From Nocardioides sediminis (GTDB lineage: Bacteria; Actinomycetota; Actinomycetes; Propionibacteriales; Nocardioidaceae), in NCBI RefSeq assembly GCF_003047295.1, contig NZ_PZYZ01000004.1:284922-348921 (forward strand): 64,000 nt of DNA. Reading direction: 5' to 3'. The number at the start of each line of letters is the position of its first letter. Within the stretch, counting starts at the first letter, position 1. A program made the translations under genes and the position numbers. Positions 26,797 through 40,125 of this stretch are shown here, piece by piece. The notes under the pieces are model-generated. The model saw nothing but the letters and a program-made list of their open reading frames with translations, was not told the origin of the DNA and searched no databases.

Positions 26797-27167
26797 TGGG
26801 CGCGCGGCCCGACGGCGGCGTGCGCGGCGGGGAGCGGGGAGCGGCGACGGTGCTCGTGGTGGGTGCCGCCGGACTGCTGCTCTTCGTCGGACTGGCGCTC
26901 GCCGGGGTGGCCGCCCTGGTCGTCGTCCAGCGCCACGCCCAGGCGGCGGCCGACCTGGCCGCCCTGGCGGGCGCCGTGGCCGCCGCGGAGGGCGGGGACG
27001 CGTGCTCCGCGGCGGACGGCAACGCACGGGCCAACGGCGCGACCCTGGTCGACTGCACCGACGCCGAGGGGGACGTCCGGGTCAGGGTTGAGGTGCCCGG
27101 ACCCGAGCTCCCGGGTGGTGCTCCGCGCGTGCGCGCCGAGGCCCGGGCGGGGCCGGGCGTCGCCTCA
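26796..27167 (+). CDS. Rv3654c-type TadE/TadG-like protein, no stop codon at the expected end
   Basis: It opens ATG 26796 overlapping the tadE stop. It has the Rv3654c-type N terminus, ERGAATVLVVGAAGLLLFVGLAL, then QRHAQAAADLAALAGAVAA and a C-x(14)-C pair. Homologues end soon after an ARAGP segment, which is here at about residues 118-122. However, no stop follows: the frame stays open into the convergent gene and on for about 2.9 kb. The end given is where the opposing gene's stop lies. Either the stop was lost by a small indel (another frame closes at 27315) or the end is a sequence error. The start and domain are secure; the 3' end is not. Confidence 0.6.
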
Positions 27168-27473
27168 CGTGCGCTCGTCGCGCGTCGGCGGGGGAGTGTC
27201 GTCCTCGCGTCGGTCGCCGTCGACCCGGTCGAGCTTCTCGCTCAGCCGGCTCAGCTCCTTGCGTTCCCGGCGGTGCGCGAGGCCACGCTTGGTCCCCCAC
27301 TTGAGGATCGAGTAGCCCCAGAGCACGGCGGCACCGGCGGCCACGCCCACGAGGAAGACCGAGAGCGTGCTCATGTCGATGCCCAGCAGCTCGCCGCGAC
27401 CCTCGCTGACGAAGATCGCCGACAGGATCGCGATCACGCCGAGGATGATCAGCAGCAGTCCGAGAATCACCAT
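27165..27473 (-). CDS. Small membrane protein with two TM segments
   Basis: A 102-residue protein beginning MVILGLLLIILGVIAILSAIFV, with a second hydrophobic stretch LSVFLVGVAAGAAVLWGYSIL, then a highly charged helical tail RRERKELSRLSEKLDRVDGDRRED. It looks like small LapA/DUF-type envelope proteins, but I do not recognise an exact family. ATG 27473 follows the helicase stop region by about 9 nt on the other side, so it is convergent with the pilus operon and downstream of the helicase gene. Confidence 0.75.
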   Translation of the reverse strand: MVILGLLLIILGVIAILSAIFVSEGRGELLGIDMSTLSVFLVGVAAGAAVLWGYSILKWGTKRGLAHRRERKELSRLSEKLDRVDGDRREDDTPPPTRDERT

Positions 27474-27482
27474 GGCGGCAGG

Positions 27483-29816
27483 TTACCCACCGTGGGCATG
27501 GGTGAGCAGCAGGTCAAGCAGCGCCACGGCGCCGGCCTTGTCGAGGGGGTTGTTCTGGTTGCCGCACTTGGGGGACTGGATGCACGAGGGACAGCCGGCC
27601 TCGCACTCGCAGTCGGCGATCGCCGCGCGGGTGGCGGTGAGCCACTCGCGGGCGGCGTGGAAACCGCGCTCCGCGAAGCCCGCGCCCCCCGGGTGGCCGT
27701 CGTGGACGAAGACGGTGAGGCGTCCGGTGTCGGCGTGCAACGCGGTCGAGACCCCGCCGATGTCCCAGCGGTCGCAGGTGGCGAAGAGCGGCAGCAGCCC
27801 GATCGAGCAGTGCTCGGCGGCGTGCGCAGCACCGGGCAGGTCGGCCGAGGCCAGGCCCGACTCGGCCAGCAGGTCGGCCGGGACCGTCCACCACACGGCC
27901 GTGGTCCGCAGCGATCGCTCCGGCAGGTCCAGGGGCTCCTCGCCGAGCACCTCCCCGCCCGGCTGGCGTCGCTTGAGGAAGGACACCACCTGGTGCGAGA
28001 CGTCGACCTCGCCGAGCGAGAGACGGCAGGCGCCCCAGTCACGGTGCTCCCGCTCGGCGAGCACCGTGATGTCGGTGACCTCGCGGGCCGAGGTGGAGTA
28101 GGCGGGCTCGGCGGGATGCATGGCCGCGACGTGCTCCTCGAGGTCCAGCGACTCCACCAGCCAGGTCTCGCCGCGATGGACGTAGACGGCCCCGGGATGG
28201 GCGGTGCCGTGGGCGCTGGCGCCGTCGACGGTGCCGATGACCCGCCCGGTGGACGACTCGATGAGCTGCACCTGCGCGCCGCCCGTCGATCGGATGTCCG
28301 CGAGGTCGCTGGCTCGCCTCCGGTCCGTCCAGAACCATCCCCGCGGGCGCCGACGCAGCAGACCACCGCCGGTGAGGCCGTCCACGACGTCGCGGGCGGT
28401 CGGCCCGAAGAGCGGCAGGTCGTGCTCGGTCAGCGGGGCCTCCTGTGCTGCGGCGCACAGGTGAGGGCCGAGCACGTAGGGGTTGGTCGGGTCGAAGACC
28501 GTCGCCTCCACGGGCCGGCCGATCAGGGCCTCGGGGTGCCCGACCAGGTAGGTGTCCAGCGGGTCGTCCCGGGCCACGAGGATCCCCAGGGCGTCCTGCG
28601 CCCCGCGTCCCGCGCGTCCGACCTGCTGCCAGAGGGCGGCGCGGGTGCCGGGGAAGCCCGCGACCAGCACCGCGTCGAGCCCGCTGATGTCGATCCCCAG
28701 CTCGAGCGCGTTGGTGGCGGCCAGCCCGGTCAGCTCCCCACGCCGCAGGGATGCCTCCAGTGCCCGCCGCTCCTCGGGCAGGTAGCCACCCCGGTAGGCA
28801 GCGACGCGCGAGGGCAGCGCGGGGTCGACCTCGGCCAGCAGCTCCGCCGCCGTGAGCGCGACCTGCTCGGCCCCGCGCCGCGACCGGATGAAGGCCAGTG
28901 TCCGCACGTCCTCGGCGACCAGGTCGGCCAGCAGGTCGGCCACCTCGGACGACGCCGCCCGGCGCACCGGGGCACCGTTCTCCCCGGCATGGCTGACGAA
29001 CGGCGGTTCCCACAGCAGCAGCGAGACCTGGCCGCGCGGCGAGTGGTCGGCCGTGACGGCCTCGACGGGGAGCCCGGTGAGCCGGCCGGCCGCCACCTCG
29101 GGGTCGGAGACCGTGGCCGAGGCCAGCACGAAGGTGGGGGACGTGCCGTACATGGCGCAGATCCGCCGCAGGCGGCGCAGCACGTGCGCCACGTGGGCGC
29201 CGAAGACCCCGCGGTAGTGGTGGCACTCGTCGACCACCACGTACTGCAACGAGGCGAAGAACGACGCCCAACGGGCGTGGCCGGGCAGCAGCGACCGGTG
29301 CAACATGTCGGGGTTGGTGAGGACGTACTCCCCGAAGTCGCGGGTCCACTCCCGCTGCTCGCGGGGGCTGTCGCCGTCGTGGGTCGCGGCGCGCACGTCG
29401 AGGCCGAGTCCATTGATCGTCGCCAGCTGGTCGTGGGCGAGCGCCTTGGTCGGCGCGAGGTAGAGGACGCCCGCACCGCGCTGGCCGCGAGGACCGCGCG
29501 ACGTACGGATCGCGGAGAGTGCCGGGAGCTGGTAGGCGAGGGACTTGCCCGAGGCCGTCCCGGTGGCCAGCACGACGTGCCGCCCGGCGTGCGCCGTGTC
29601 GGCTGCCGCTGCCTGGTGCTGCCAGGGCTGGACGATCCCCGCTGCCACGAAGGCATCACGCACGTCCGCCGGTGCCCAGTCCGGCCAGTCGGCGAGACGC
29701 GCCTCGCGGCGGGGGAGGACCTCGAGGTGGCGCAGCCGGTCCTCGCGCCCCGGGACACCGGTCAGGCGGTCGACGAGGGCGGCGACCGAGCGGTGTGCAG
29801 GAGTCGCTGTGGCCAC
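27483..29816 (-). CDS. MrfA/YprA-like DEAD/DEAH-box helicase with C-terminal DUF1998 zinc cluster
   Basis: A ~777-residue superfamily 2 helicase. Motifs seen: Q region (QPWQHQAAAAD), I ATGTASGKSLAYQ, Ia APTKALAHDQL, II VVDECHHYRG, III LASATVSDP, and VI QQVGRAGRGAQ. The C-terminal DUF1998 domain ends with the four-cysteine cluster CECEAGCPSCIQSPKCGN. This is the architecture of Hrq1/MrfA helicases, which act in repair of mitomycin-type DNA damage; Rv3649 is the equivalent. GTG 29816 gives a start at VATATPAHRSVAALVDRLT; GTG 29864 would add 16 residues and has no clear ribosome site. Confidence 0.9.
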   Translation of the reverse strand: MATATPAHRSVAALVDRLTGVPGREDRLRHLEVLPRREARLADWPDWAPADVRDAFVAAGIVQPWQHQAAAADTAHAGRHVVLATGTASGKSLAYQLPALSAIRTSRGPRGQRGAGVLYLAPTKALAHDQLATINGLGLDVRAATHDGDSPREQREWTRDFGEYVLTNPDMLHRSLLPGHARWASFFASLQYVVVDECHHYRGVFGAHVAHVLRRLRRICAMYGTSPTFVLASATVSDPEVAAGRLTGLPVEAVTADHSPRGQVSLLLWEPPFVSHAGENGAPVRRAASSEVADLLADLVAEDVRTLAFIRSRRGAEQVALTAAELLAEVDPALPSRVAAYRGGYLPEERRALEASLRRGELTGLAATNALELGIDISGLDAVLVAGFPGTRAALWQQVGRAGRGAQDALGILVARDDPLDTYLVGHPEALIGRPVEATVFDPTNPYVLGPHLCAAAQEAPLTEHDLPLFGPTARDVVDGLTGGGLLRRRPRGWFWTDRRRASDLADIRSTGGAQVQLIESSTGRVIGTVDGASAHGTAHPGAVYVHRGETWLVESLDLEEHVAAMHPAEPAYSTSAREVTDITVLAEREHRDWGACRLSLGEVDVSHQVVSFLKRRQPGGEVLGEEPLDLPERSLRTTAVWWTVPADLLAESGLASADLPGAAHAAEHCSIGLLPLFATCDRWDIGGVSTALHADTGRLTVFVHDGHPGGAGFAERGFHAAREWLTATRAAIADCECEAGCPSCIQSPKCGNQNNPLDKAGAVALLDLLLTHAHGG

Positions 29817-30016
29817 CCCTCCAGTCTCGCAAACCCCACCGACATCCCGGTCGGTGCCGGGCACGGAGAGACGTCTCGGGTGAGGGTGCCGACGGGGGCA
29901 TGGAGATGCGGGCTCACGGGTACGCCTGCGCGGTTCGCCCCCACGTGGTTTGATACTGCCGACAGCATTCGGGGCGACGGGCTCCGAGTGACTCTTCTCT
30001 GGGACCTGGAGCAGTC

Positions 30017-30355
30017 GTGGATCTGACCCTTGCGACCCGCGAGGTGGACGGCCGTGCCGTCGTCGCGGTGGGCGGCGAGATCGATGTCTACACGGCCCCC
30101 AAGCTGCGGGACCAGATCACCGAGCTGGTCGGCGCCGGCTCCTACAACATCGTCATCGACCTCGAGGCGGTCGAGTTCCTCGACTCGACGGGGCTCGGCG
30201 TGCTGGTCGGCGGGCTCAAGAAGGTCCGCGCCCACGACGGCTCCCTCGAGCTGATCTGCAGCCAGGAGCGGCTGCTCAAGATCTTCCGCATCACCGGGCT
30301 GGCGAAGGTGTTCGTGATCCACGACTCCGCCGACCCGTCCGTCGCCACGGGCTGA
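30017..30355 (+). CDS. STAS-domain anti-sigma factor antagonist (BldG-like)
   Basis: A 112-residue STAS-domain protein that releases a sigma factor by binding its anti-sigma factor, under phosphorylation control. The phosphorylatable serine is in [19 protein letters not shown], the signature of SpoIIAA/RsbV/BldG proteins. It is closest in style to Streptomyces BldG. GTG 30017 has GGAG upstream. TTGATACT near 29950 may be its -10 region. No anti-sigma kinase or sigma gene is adjacent, so the partner is unknown. Confidence 0.9.
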   Translation: MDLTLATREVDGRAVVAVGGEIDVYTAPKLRDQITELVGAGSYNIVIDLEAVEFLDSTGLGVLVGGLKKVRAHDGSLELICSQERLLKIFRITGLAKVFVIHDSADPSVATG

Positions 30356-30391
30356 CGGACACCCTCGCCCGGACAGCGTCAGGGCGTCGTA

Positions 30392-30415
30392 CCCGGCACG
30401 CCATGTCGTGCCGGG
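30392..30415 (+). terminator. Hairpin terminator after the STAS gene
   Basis: CCCGGCACG (30392-30400) pairs perfectly with CGTGCCGGG (30407-30415) around a 6-nt loop, 36 nt past the STAS stop. The gap to 30542 also holds the hppA promoter, with TAGACT (about 30495-30500) as the -10 candidate. Confidence 0.65.
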
Positions 30416-30542
30416 CTGCAGCCGTGTCCGCGACCGCTCCACACCGACGTGTGTCCCGCGTCACGTGTCGCGCGTGATCTGTGACACATCTGCGTAGACT
30501 CCCGCGCGTTCGCACACTTGGACCACTGCCAGGAGGACGCAC

Positions 30543-32861
<2,319 letters not shown>

Positions 32862-32872
32862 GCCAGCACCGC

Positions 32873-32910
32873 CCACCGGCCCGTCGCGCACCCGCGCCGC
32901 GGGCCGGTGG
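32873..32910 (+). terminator. Hairpin terminator after hppA
   Basis: CCACCGGCCCG at 32873-32883 and its perfect complement at 32900-32910 form an 11-bp stem with a 16-nt GC-rich loop, 12 nt beyond the hppA stop. Confidence 0.75.
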
Positions 32911-33021
32911 CGCGTGGCGGCCGAGCAGCCGGCGGCGTACGACGGGTGCTCCTCCCGCCGACGTGGCGGCCGCCGCCAGTTGCCGCAGGGCGCCGCGGAC
33001 CCGGCTGCGAGGATGGCGCGC

Positions 33022-33819
33022 ATGGAGCGCATCGCGTTGATCTCGGACGTGCACGGCAACCTCACCGCCCTCGAGGCGGTGCTGGCCGACGTCGAGAGAC
33101 GCGGGATCGAGCGGGTCTTCAACCTCGGCGACTACGTCGGCAAGGGGCCGCGCGGCCGCGAGGTGATCGACCTCTGCCGGGAGCGCTGCGAGGTCAACCT
33201 GCTGGGCAACTGGGACGACTTCCTGCCCGATCCTGACCGCGAGTTCGACAACGAGGCGCTGCGCTTCTGGCTCGACCAGCTCGGCCCTGGCCAAGGCGAG
33301 TGGCTGCGCGCGCTGCCCTTCAACCACGACTTCTGGCTCAGCGGCCGGCGGGTGCGCCTCTTCCACGCCAGCGAGGAGACGGTGCACCGGCGGGTGCGCT
33401 ACGTCCGCAGCCAGAAGGAGTTCGAGGGCCTCTTCGCCAACACCGCGGCCACCGGTGACGGGCCGCCGCCCGACCTCGTCGGCTACGCCGACACCCACGA
33501 CCCGCTCTACGAGTGCCAGCTCGAGGGCCGCACGACGTTCAACACCGGCAGCGTCGGCAACTGCATGGGCGACCCGACCCCGATGTACTGCATCCTCGAG
33601 GGCGAGCTCGGCAGCGAGGACCCGGCGCCCTGGTCGGTGTCCTTCGCGCGCGTCCCCTACGACGTCGAGGCCGAGCTCGCCGTGGCCCGTGAGATGGGCG
33701 TCCCGCACTACGACGGCTACGAGGTCGAGCTGCGCCACGGGATCTACCGCGGCGAGCTCGAGGAGTGGCGCTCCGGCGAACCCATGACCGGCTACCACGA
33801 GAGGCAGGCAACGGCATGA
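33022..33819 (+). CDS. Metallophosphoesterase (YfcE/MJ0936-like)
   Basis: A 265-residue calcineurin-like phosphoesterase. Metal-binding motifs are in order: ISDVHGNLTALEAVL (D-x-H), FNLGDYVGKGP (GD), LLGNWDD (GNxD/H), and the late GYADTHDPLYE and FNTGSVGN positions. The substrate is unknown; relatives cleave phosphodiesters such as cyclic nucleotides. ATG 33022 lies 7 nt after GAGGAT, consistent with a leaderless start; ATG 33013 would add three residues. The stop overlaps the next gene's ATG. Confidence 0.88.
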   Translation: MERIALISDVHGNLTALEAVLADVERRGIERVFNLGDYVGKGPRGREVIDLCRERCEVNLLGNWDDFLPDPDREFDNEALRFWLDQLGPGQGEWLRALPFNHDFWLSGRRVRLFHASEETVHRRVRYVRSQKEFEGLFANTAATGDGPPPDLVGYADTHDPLYECQLEGRTTFNTGSVGNCMGDPTPMYCILEGELGSEDPAPWSVSFARVPYDVEAELAVAREMGVPHYDGYEVELRHGIYRGELEEWRSGEPMTGYHERQATA

Positions 33820-35261
33820 GCACCGACTACGCCGGCCCGCTGCGCGACGCCCTCGTCGCCGCGGACTTCACCTACGACGGGGTCGCCGGCCTGATGGGTG
33901 AGGCGCCCCACCGCGCGCTGAGCCGCAACGAGACCACGCCGGGACTGCGTCGTACGACGGACGGCAGCCCGCTCGCGACCCTCACCCGGCTCTTCCTGCT
34001 CCAGGCCCCGGTGACCCACGAGGCCGCCGAGGCGGCGCTGCCCGGGCTGGTCGACCGGCTGTGCAACGCCGGGATCCTGGAGCAGAGCGTGGGGGAGGTG
34101 GCCGCCCGCCTCGACTGCCGCCCCTACCGCACCGACGACCAGGACCTGTGGATCGTCTCCGACCTCACGCCGGGGCTGGACGGCGCGCCCAACCGCGTCG
34201 GCAGCGACCACGTCCTCGGCATCTCCAGCGCCTCCACCAGCCTGGCCCAGCTCACCATCCGCGAGCCCGTGGGGCGGGCCCTCGACCTCGGCACCGGCTG
34301 CGGGGTCCAGGCGCTGCACCTCGCCGCCCACGCCGCCGAGGTGGTCGCCACCGACGTCAACACGCGCGCGCTGTGGATGACCCGCCTCAACGCGGCCCTC
34401 AACGAGGTGGACGTGGACGTGCGCGAGGGCTCGTTCTTCGAGCCGGTGCGCGGGGAGCGCTTCGACCTCGTCGCGACCAACCCGCCGTTCGTGATCTCGC
34501 CGGCCACCGGCGAGCGGCTCGTCTACCGCGACTCCGGCCTGCCCGGCGACCGCGTGGTCGAGGACATCGTCCGCCAGGCGCCGGACCTGCTGGCCGACGG
34601 CGGCTGGTGCCAGGTCCTCGGCAACTGGGTCATCGAGCGCGGCCGGGCCTGGGACGAGCGGCTCGCGTCCTGGCTGGACGCCGGCTGCGACGCGCTGGTC
34701 GTGCAGCGCGAGGTCGTCGACCCCAGCGAGTACGTCGAGCTGTGGCTCAAGGACGCCGGCCTGCACGGCAGCGACGACTACGTCCGCCGCTACGACACGT
34801 GGCTCTCGTGGTTCGACGAGCATGGCATCGAGGGCGTGGGCTTCGGCTGGATCGACCTGCACCGCACCGGCGGCGGCCGGCACGAGCTCCTCGACTGGCC
34901 CTACGACGTCGAGCAGCCCATCGGCCCGGCGATCGCCGAGTGGGGGGCGGCCGTCGGCACCGAGGTGTCTGTCGACGACCACCTCGTGGCTCGCCCGGAC
35001 CTCCTCCAGGAGACCCAGGGCCGTCCCGGCGCCGAGGACCCCTCGACGATCGTGCTCCGCCAGCAGCGGGGCCTGCGCCGGGCCCGCCAGGTCGACACCC
35101 TCGAGGCGGCCTTCGTCGGTGCCTGCGACGGGGACCTGTCGGTGGACCAGATCGTCGGCGCACTGGCGCAGATCCTCGGGCGGGACGCTGGCGACGTACG
35201 CCGTGAGCTGCTGCCGCTCGCCGGCGAGCTGGTCGCGGAGGGGTTCCTCACCCGGGGGTGA
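33816..35261 (+). CDS. Large SAM-dependent methyltransferase (HemK/RsmC-like core)
   Basis: A 481-residue methyltransferase. An N-terminal winged-helix-like domain (about 1-140) is followed by a Rossmann core with motif I ALDLGTGCGVQALHLA and the motif IV catalytic loop VATNPPFVISP, which marks N-methyltransferases acting on amide or exocyclic amino groups. A C-terminal domain of ~190 residues is of unknown role and is common in actinobacterial homologues annotated as methyltransferases. ATG 33816 overlaps the phosphoesterase stop (ATGA). The target (rRNA, protein or other) cannot be told. Confidence 0.85.
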   Translation: MSTDYAGPLRDALVAADFTYDGVAGLMGEAPHRALSRNETTPGLRRTTDGSPLATLTRLFLLQAPVTHEAAEAALPGLVDRLCNAGILEQSVGEVAARLDCRPYRTDDQDLWIVSDLTPGLDGAPNRVGSDHVLGISSASTSLAQLTIREPVGRALDLGTGCGVQALHLAAHAAEVVATDVNTRALWMTRLNAALNEVDVDVREGSFFEPVRGERFDLVATNPPFVISPATGERLVYRDSGLPGDRVVEDIVRQAPDLLADGGWCQVLGNWVIERGRAWDERLASWLDAGCDALVVQREVVDPSEYVELWLKDAGLHGSDDYVRRYDTWLSWFDEHGIEGVGFGWIDLHRTGGGRHELLDWPYDVEQPIGPAIAEWGAAVGTEVSVDDHLVARPDLLQETQGRPGAEDPSTIVLRQQRGLRRARQVDTLEAAFVGACDGDLSVDQIVGALAQILGRDAGDVRRELLPLAGELVAEGFLTRG

Positions 35262-35287
35262 CCCGGGTCCGCCGGGCGTCGTACGAG

Positions 35288-35323
35288 GTCCCGGGCGACG
35301 TCCCGGGCGACGTCCCGAATGAC
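35288..35323. repeat. Short 12-bp tandem repeat upstream of topA
   Basis: Three units of GTCCCGGGCGAC, the third diverged (GTCCCGAATGAC), run head to tail in the 156-nt gap between the methyltransferase and topA. TACGGT at 35377-35382 further on is the likely topA -10. Confidence 0.6.
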
Positions 35324-35417
35324 GTCGCGGGTGCCCACCGGCGGCCGTCGCGGCTGGTGTTGTCGTGGGGGAGCGCTACGGTTGCGGCGCATCACCGGAC
35401 CAGGAAGCAGGAATCAC

Positions 35418-38129
<2,712 letters not shown>

Positions 38130-38140
38130 GGCCCAGTCGC

Positions 38141-38221
38141 AGACACGCGGACACAACCCGCCCGGTCCCTGCCGGTCCACGCTCGGCGTGACCGGCCGCC
38201 GGGAGTTGTGTCCGCGTGTCT
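38141..38221. repeat. Inverted repeat element, copy 1 (left of the DUF gene)
   Basis: Perfect 17-nt arms AGACACGCGGACACAAC (38141-38157) and complement (38205-38221) enclose 47 nt with an inner CCGGTC/GACCGG stem. The same arm, GACACGCGGACACAA, recurs at 39012 as copy 2, and both interiors start with CGCCCGGTCC. It lies between convergent topA and the 38229-38960 gene. Confidence 0.75.
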
Positions 38222-38228
38222 CCGCGGG

Positions 38229-38960
38229 TCAGGTCGCGGCGGAACCGCCCCCGAGGAGCAGGGCGAGGAGGAACGCCCAGCCCCCGGTGAGCCACACCCG
38301 AGTCGGGTCGCGGGGGCGGAGGAGGCCGGTGGGCCCGCCGGCCAGCAGGTAGGCCGCGATGCCGTAGGGCGGCACGAGCAGGATCAGCCACCCCCATGCC
38401 CACGGCGTCGCCCTCCACGGACGGGGTCCGCCGTTGAGCACCAGCGTGGCACCCAGCAGCACGACGTAGACCAGGCCCACCCATCCCGGCGCCTGCCACC
38501 CGCCCATCTCGAAGGACGACGAGCGGAAGCCACCCCGGGTGAACCGGACGTCGGGGTCGAGGGCGGACAGGTGGGCCTCGACACTGCCCACGACCACCGC
38601 CCTGTCGGCGTCGCCCTCCCGTCGGGCCCGGGCGGCCTGCCGGTCGTCGCTCGCCTCGGTCACGTGGGCGGTGTCGACGGTCCACCCCTCGCGCCACCGG
38701 ACCTCTACGCCGGCCCAGCCCTGCCACCCCTCCGAGTCTCCGAAGCCGCCGACCACCTCGACCTCGGTGACCTCGCCGGCGGCGACCAGGTGCTCGAGCC
38801 GGTCGAAGTCCGAGACCCGGTGGCCGGTGAGGAGCGCGGCGACGAGCAGGGCGGTCCAGGCCCCGGCGAGCACCCAGCCGGCGATCCGGTCGCGGCGGCC
38901 CCAGTCGTCGATCTGCGCGCCCCGCGGTGTCGACGCCGCGCCCGCCGCCGTGTCGGTCAT
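38229..38960 (-). CDS. Hypothetical membrane protein bracketed by inverted repeats
   Basis: A 243-residue protein that I do not recognise. There is one hydrophobic segment near residues 27-45 (IAGWVLAGAWTALLVAALL), a ~110-residue extracytoplasmic-looking mixed region (VTEVEVVGGFGDSEGWQGWAGVEVRW...), and three more hydrophobic segments (GWVGLVYVVLLGATLVL, WAWGWLILLVPPYGIAAYLL, GWAFLLALLLGG). ATG 38960 has GAGGGGGC upstream. Base composition is like the neighbours. Both flanks carry copies of the same inverted repeat. Confidence 0.75.
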   Translation of the reverse strand: MTDTAAGAASTPRGAQIDDWGRRDRIAGWVLAGAWTALLVAALLTGHRVSDFDRLEHLVAAGEVTEVEVVGGFGDSEGWQGWAGVEVRWREGWTVDTAHVTEASDDRQAARARREGDADRAVVVGSVEAHLSALDPDVRFTRGGFRSSSFEMGGWQAPGWVGLVYVVLLGATLVLNGGPRPWRATPWAWGWLILLVPPYGIAAYLLAGGPTGLLRPRDPTRVWLTGGWAFLLALLLGGGSAAT

Positions 38961-39011
38961 GCCGCCCCCTCGTGCTCCCGTGGACGCAGCGTAGGGCCTG
39001 TCGGGCCCGTC

Positions 39012-39090
39012 GACACGCGGACACAAGTCGCCCGGTCCGTCCTGCTCCAGCCGTGCGACGGGACGGCGAGGTCGGTTGTGTCCGCGTGTC
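39012..39090. repeat. Inverted repeat element, copy 2 (right of the DUF gene)
   Basis: Perfect 15-nt arms GACACGCGGACACAA (39012-39026) and complement (39076-39090), identical to the arms of copy 1, with a 49-nt interior that also begins with the CGCCCGGTCC block. It lies between the start of the hypothetical gene and the 3' end of the GNAT gene. Confidence 0.75.
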
Positions 39091-39114
39091 TCCGTGGTCG
39101 GTAGCGGCGGATCG

Positions 39115-40020
39115 TCAGAGGGGGACGGCGCGGTTGACCCAGGTCGACGCGACCTGCATCCCGACCTTCTCGTAGAGCCCGCGGGCACCGGCCCGGGTGT
39201 CGGTGGACAGGTAGCAGCGGACGGCGCCGTGCTCCCGGGCCCGGGCGAAGGCATCGACGAGCATGGGCGGGGCCAGGCCGAGGCCGCGGTGGTCGGGGCG
39301 CACGACGATCCGGGCGACGTAGGCGCCGTCACCGGACAGGAAGACGTGGGTGGCACCGACGAGCTCGCCGCCGGACGAGACCAGCAGGCGCAGGTTCCAC
39401 GGCTCGAAGCCGGGGCGATCCCAGACCCGGGCGCCGAAGTCGGCCAGGCTCATCCGCTCGCGCTCCGACCACTCCAGGAAGCAGTCCTCGACCAGGGTCC
39501 AGGCCGCCTCCCGGTCTGACTCCTCCGCGTCGCGGACCGTGAACCCGTCGGGCAGCGGCCGGGCGCTGATCTCCCGCTCCGGCGGCAGCTCGAGGTCCCA
39601 CGCCGTCCAGCGCACCTCGTAGCCGAGGTCGCGCATCAGCCGGTCCGCCGCGCTGCCCTCGGGCACCTGCGTGCCGATCCGGGGGGACCCGGCGGTTCGC
39701 GCCTTGGCCTGCAGCCAGTGCGCGATCGCCGTACCGATGCCACGACCCTGGTACGACGGCAGCACGGCCGTGTAGGCGACGTCGGTGTCGCTGTGGTCGC
39801 CGTACGCGACGAGCAGGTCGCCGTCGAAGACGCCGACGGTGCTCGCGGCGACGTCGTAGCTGGGGCGCTGCCAGTCGGCCAGGACGTCCTCGACGGTCAT
39901 CTCGGGCTCGCCGAGGTCGACGACCTCCTCGGCGGCGATCACGGCCTGCACCGCCTCGGCGTCGGAGAGGGACAGGGGCCGGGTGGTGAGGCCCTCGGGC
40001 AGGCCGTCGACGGTGGTCAT
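39115..40020 (-). CDS. Tandem-GNAT N-acetyltransferase
   Basis: A 301-residue protein with two GNAT folds. The first (about 10-150) has the acetyl-CoA loop LPSYQGRGIGTAIAHWL; the second (about 160-301) has VRPDHRGLGLAPPMLVDAF and ends with the ARGLYEKVGMQ motif. The length and two-domain design recall mycothiol synthase MshD, but the segments typical of MshD are not evident, so the substrate is left open. ATG 40020 begins MTTVDGLPEGLTTRPLSL. It is divergent from tmk. Confidence 0.82.
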   Translation of the reverse strand: MTTVDGLPEGLTTRPLSLSDAEAVQAVIAAEEVVDLGEPEMTVEDVLADWQRPSYDVAASTVGVFDGDLLVAYGDHSDTDVAYTAVLPSYQGRGIGTAIAHWLQAKARTAGSPRIGTQVPEGSAADRLMRDLGYEVRWTAWDLELPPEREISARPLPDGFTVRDAEESDREAAWTLVEDCFLEWSERERMSLADFGARVWDRPGFEPWNLRLLVSSGGELVGATHVFLSGDGAYVARIVVRPDHRGLGLAPPMLVDAFARAREHGAVRCYLSTDTRAGARGLYEKVGMQVASTWVNRAVPL

Positions 40021-40125
40021 GGGGAGAGTCTGCGCCGGCCGCCTTGCGGTCGTCTTGCGGCGCGCTTGCCGTCGGGAGGCTCCTCGACCACCGCCGCTGT
40101 CCCAGCCCGCCCGTAGGGTGTCCGC

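Noticed and set aside
39115..40020. Tandem-GNAT protein as mycothiol synthase MshD
   Set aside because: The two-domain size fits, but the characteristic MshD segments were not evident, so I kept a general call.
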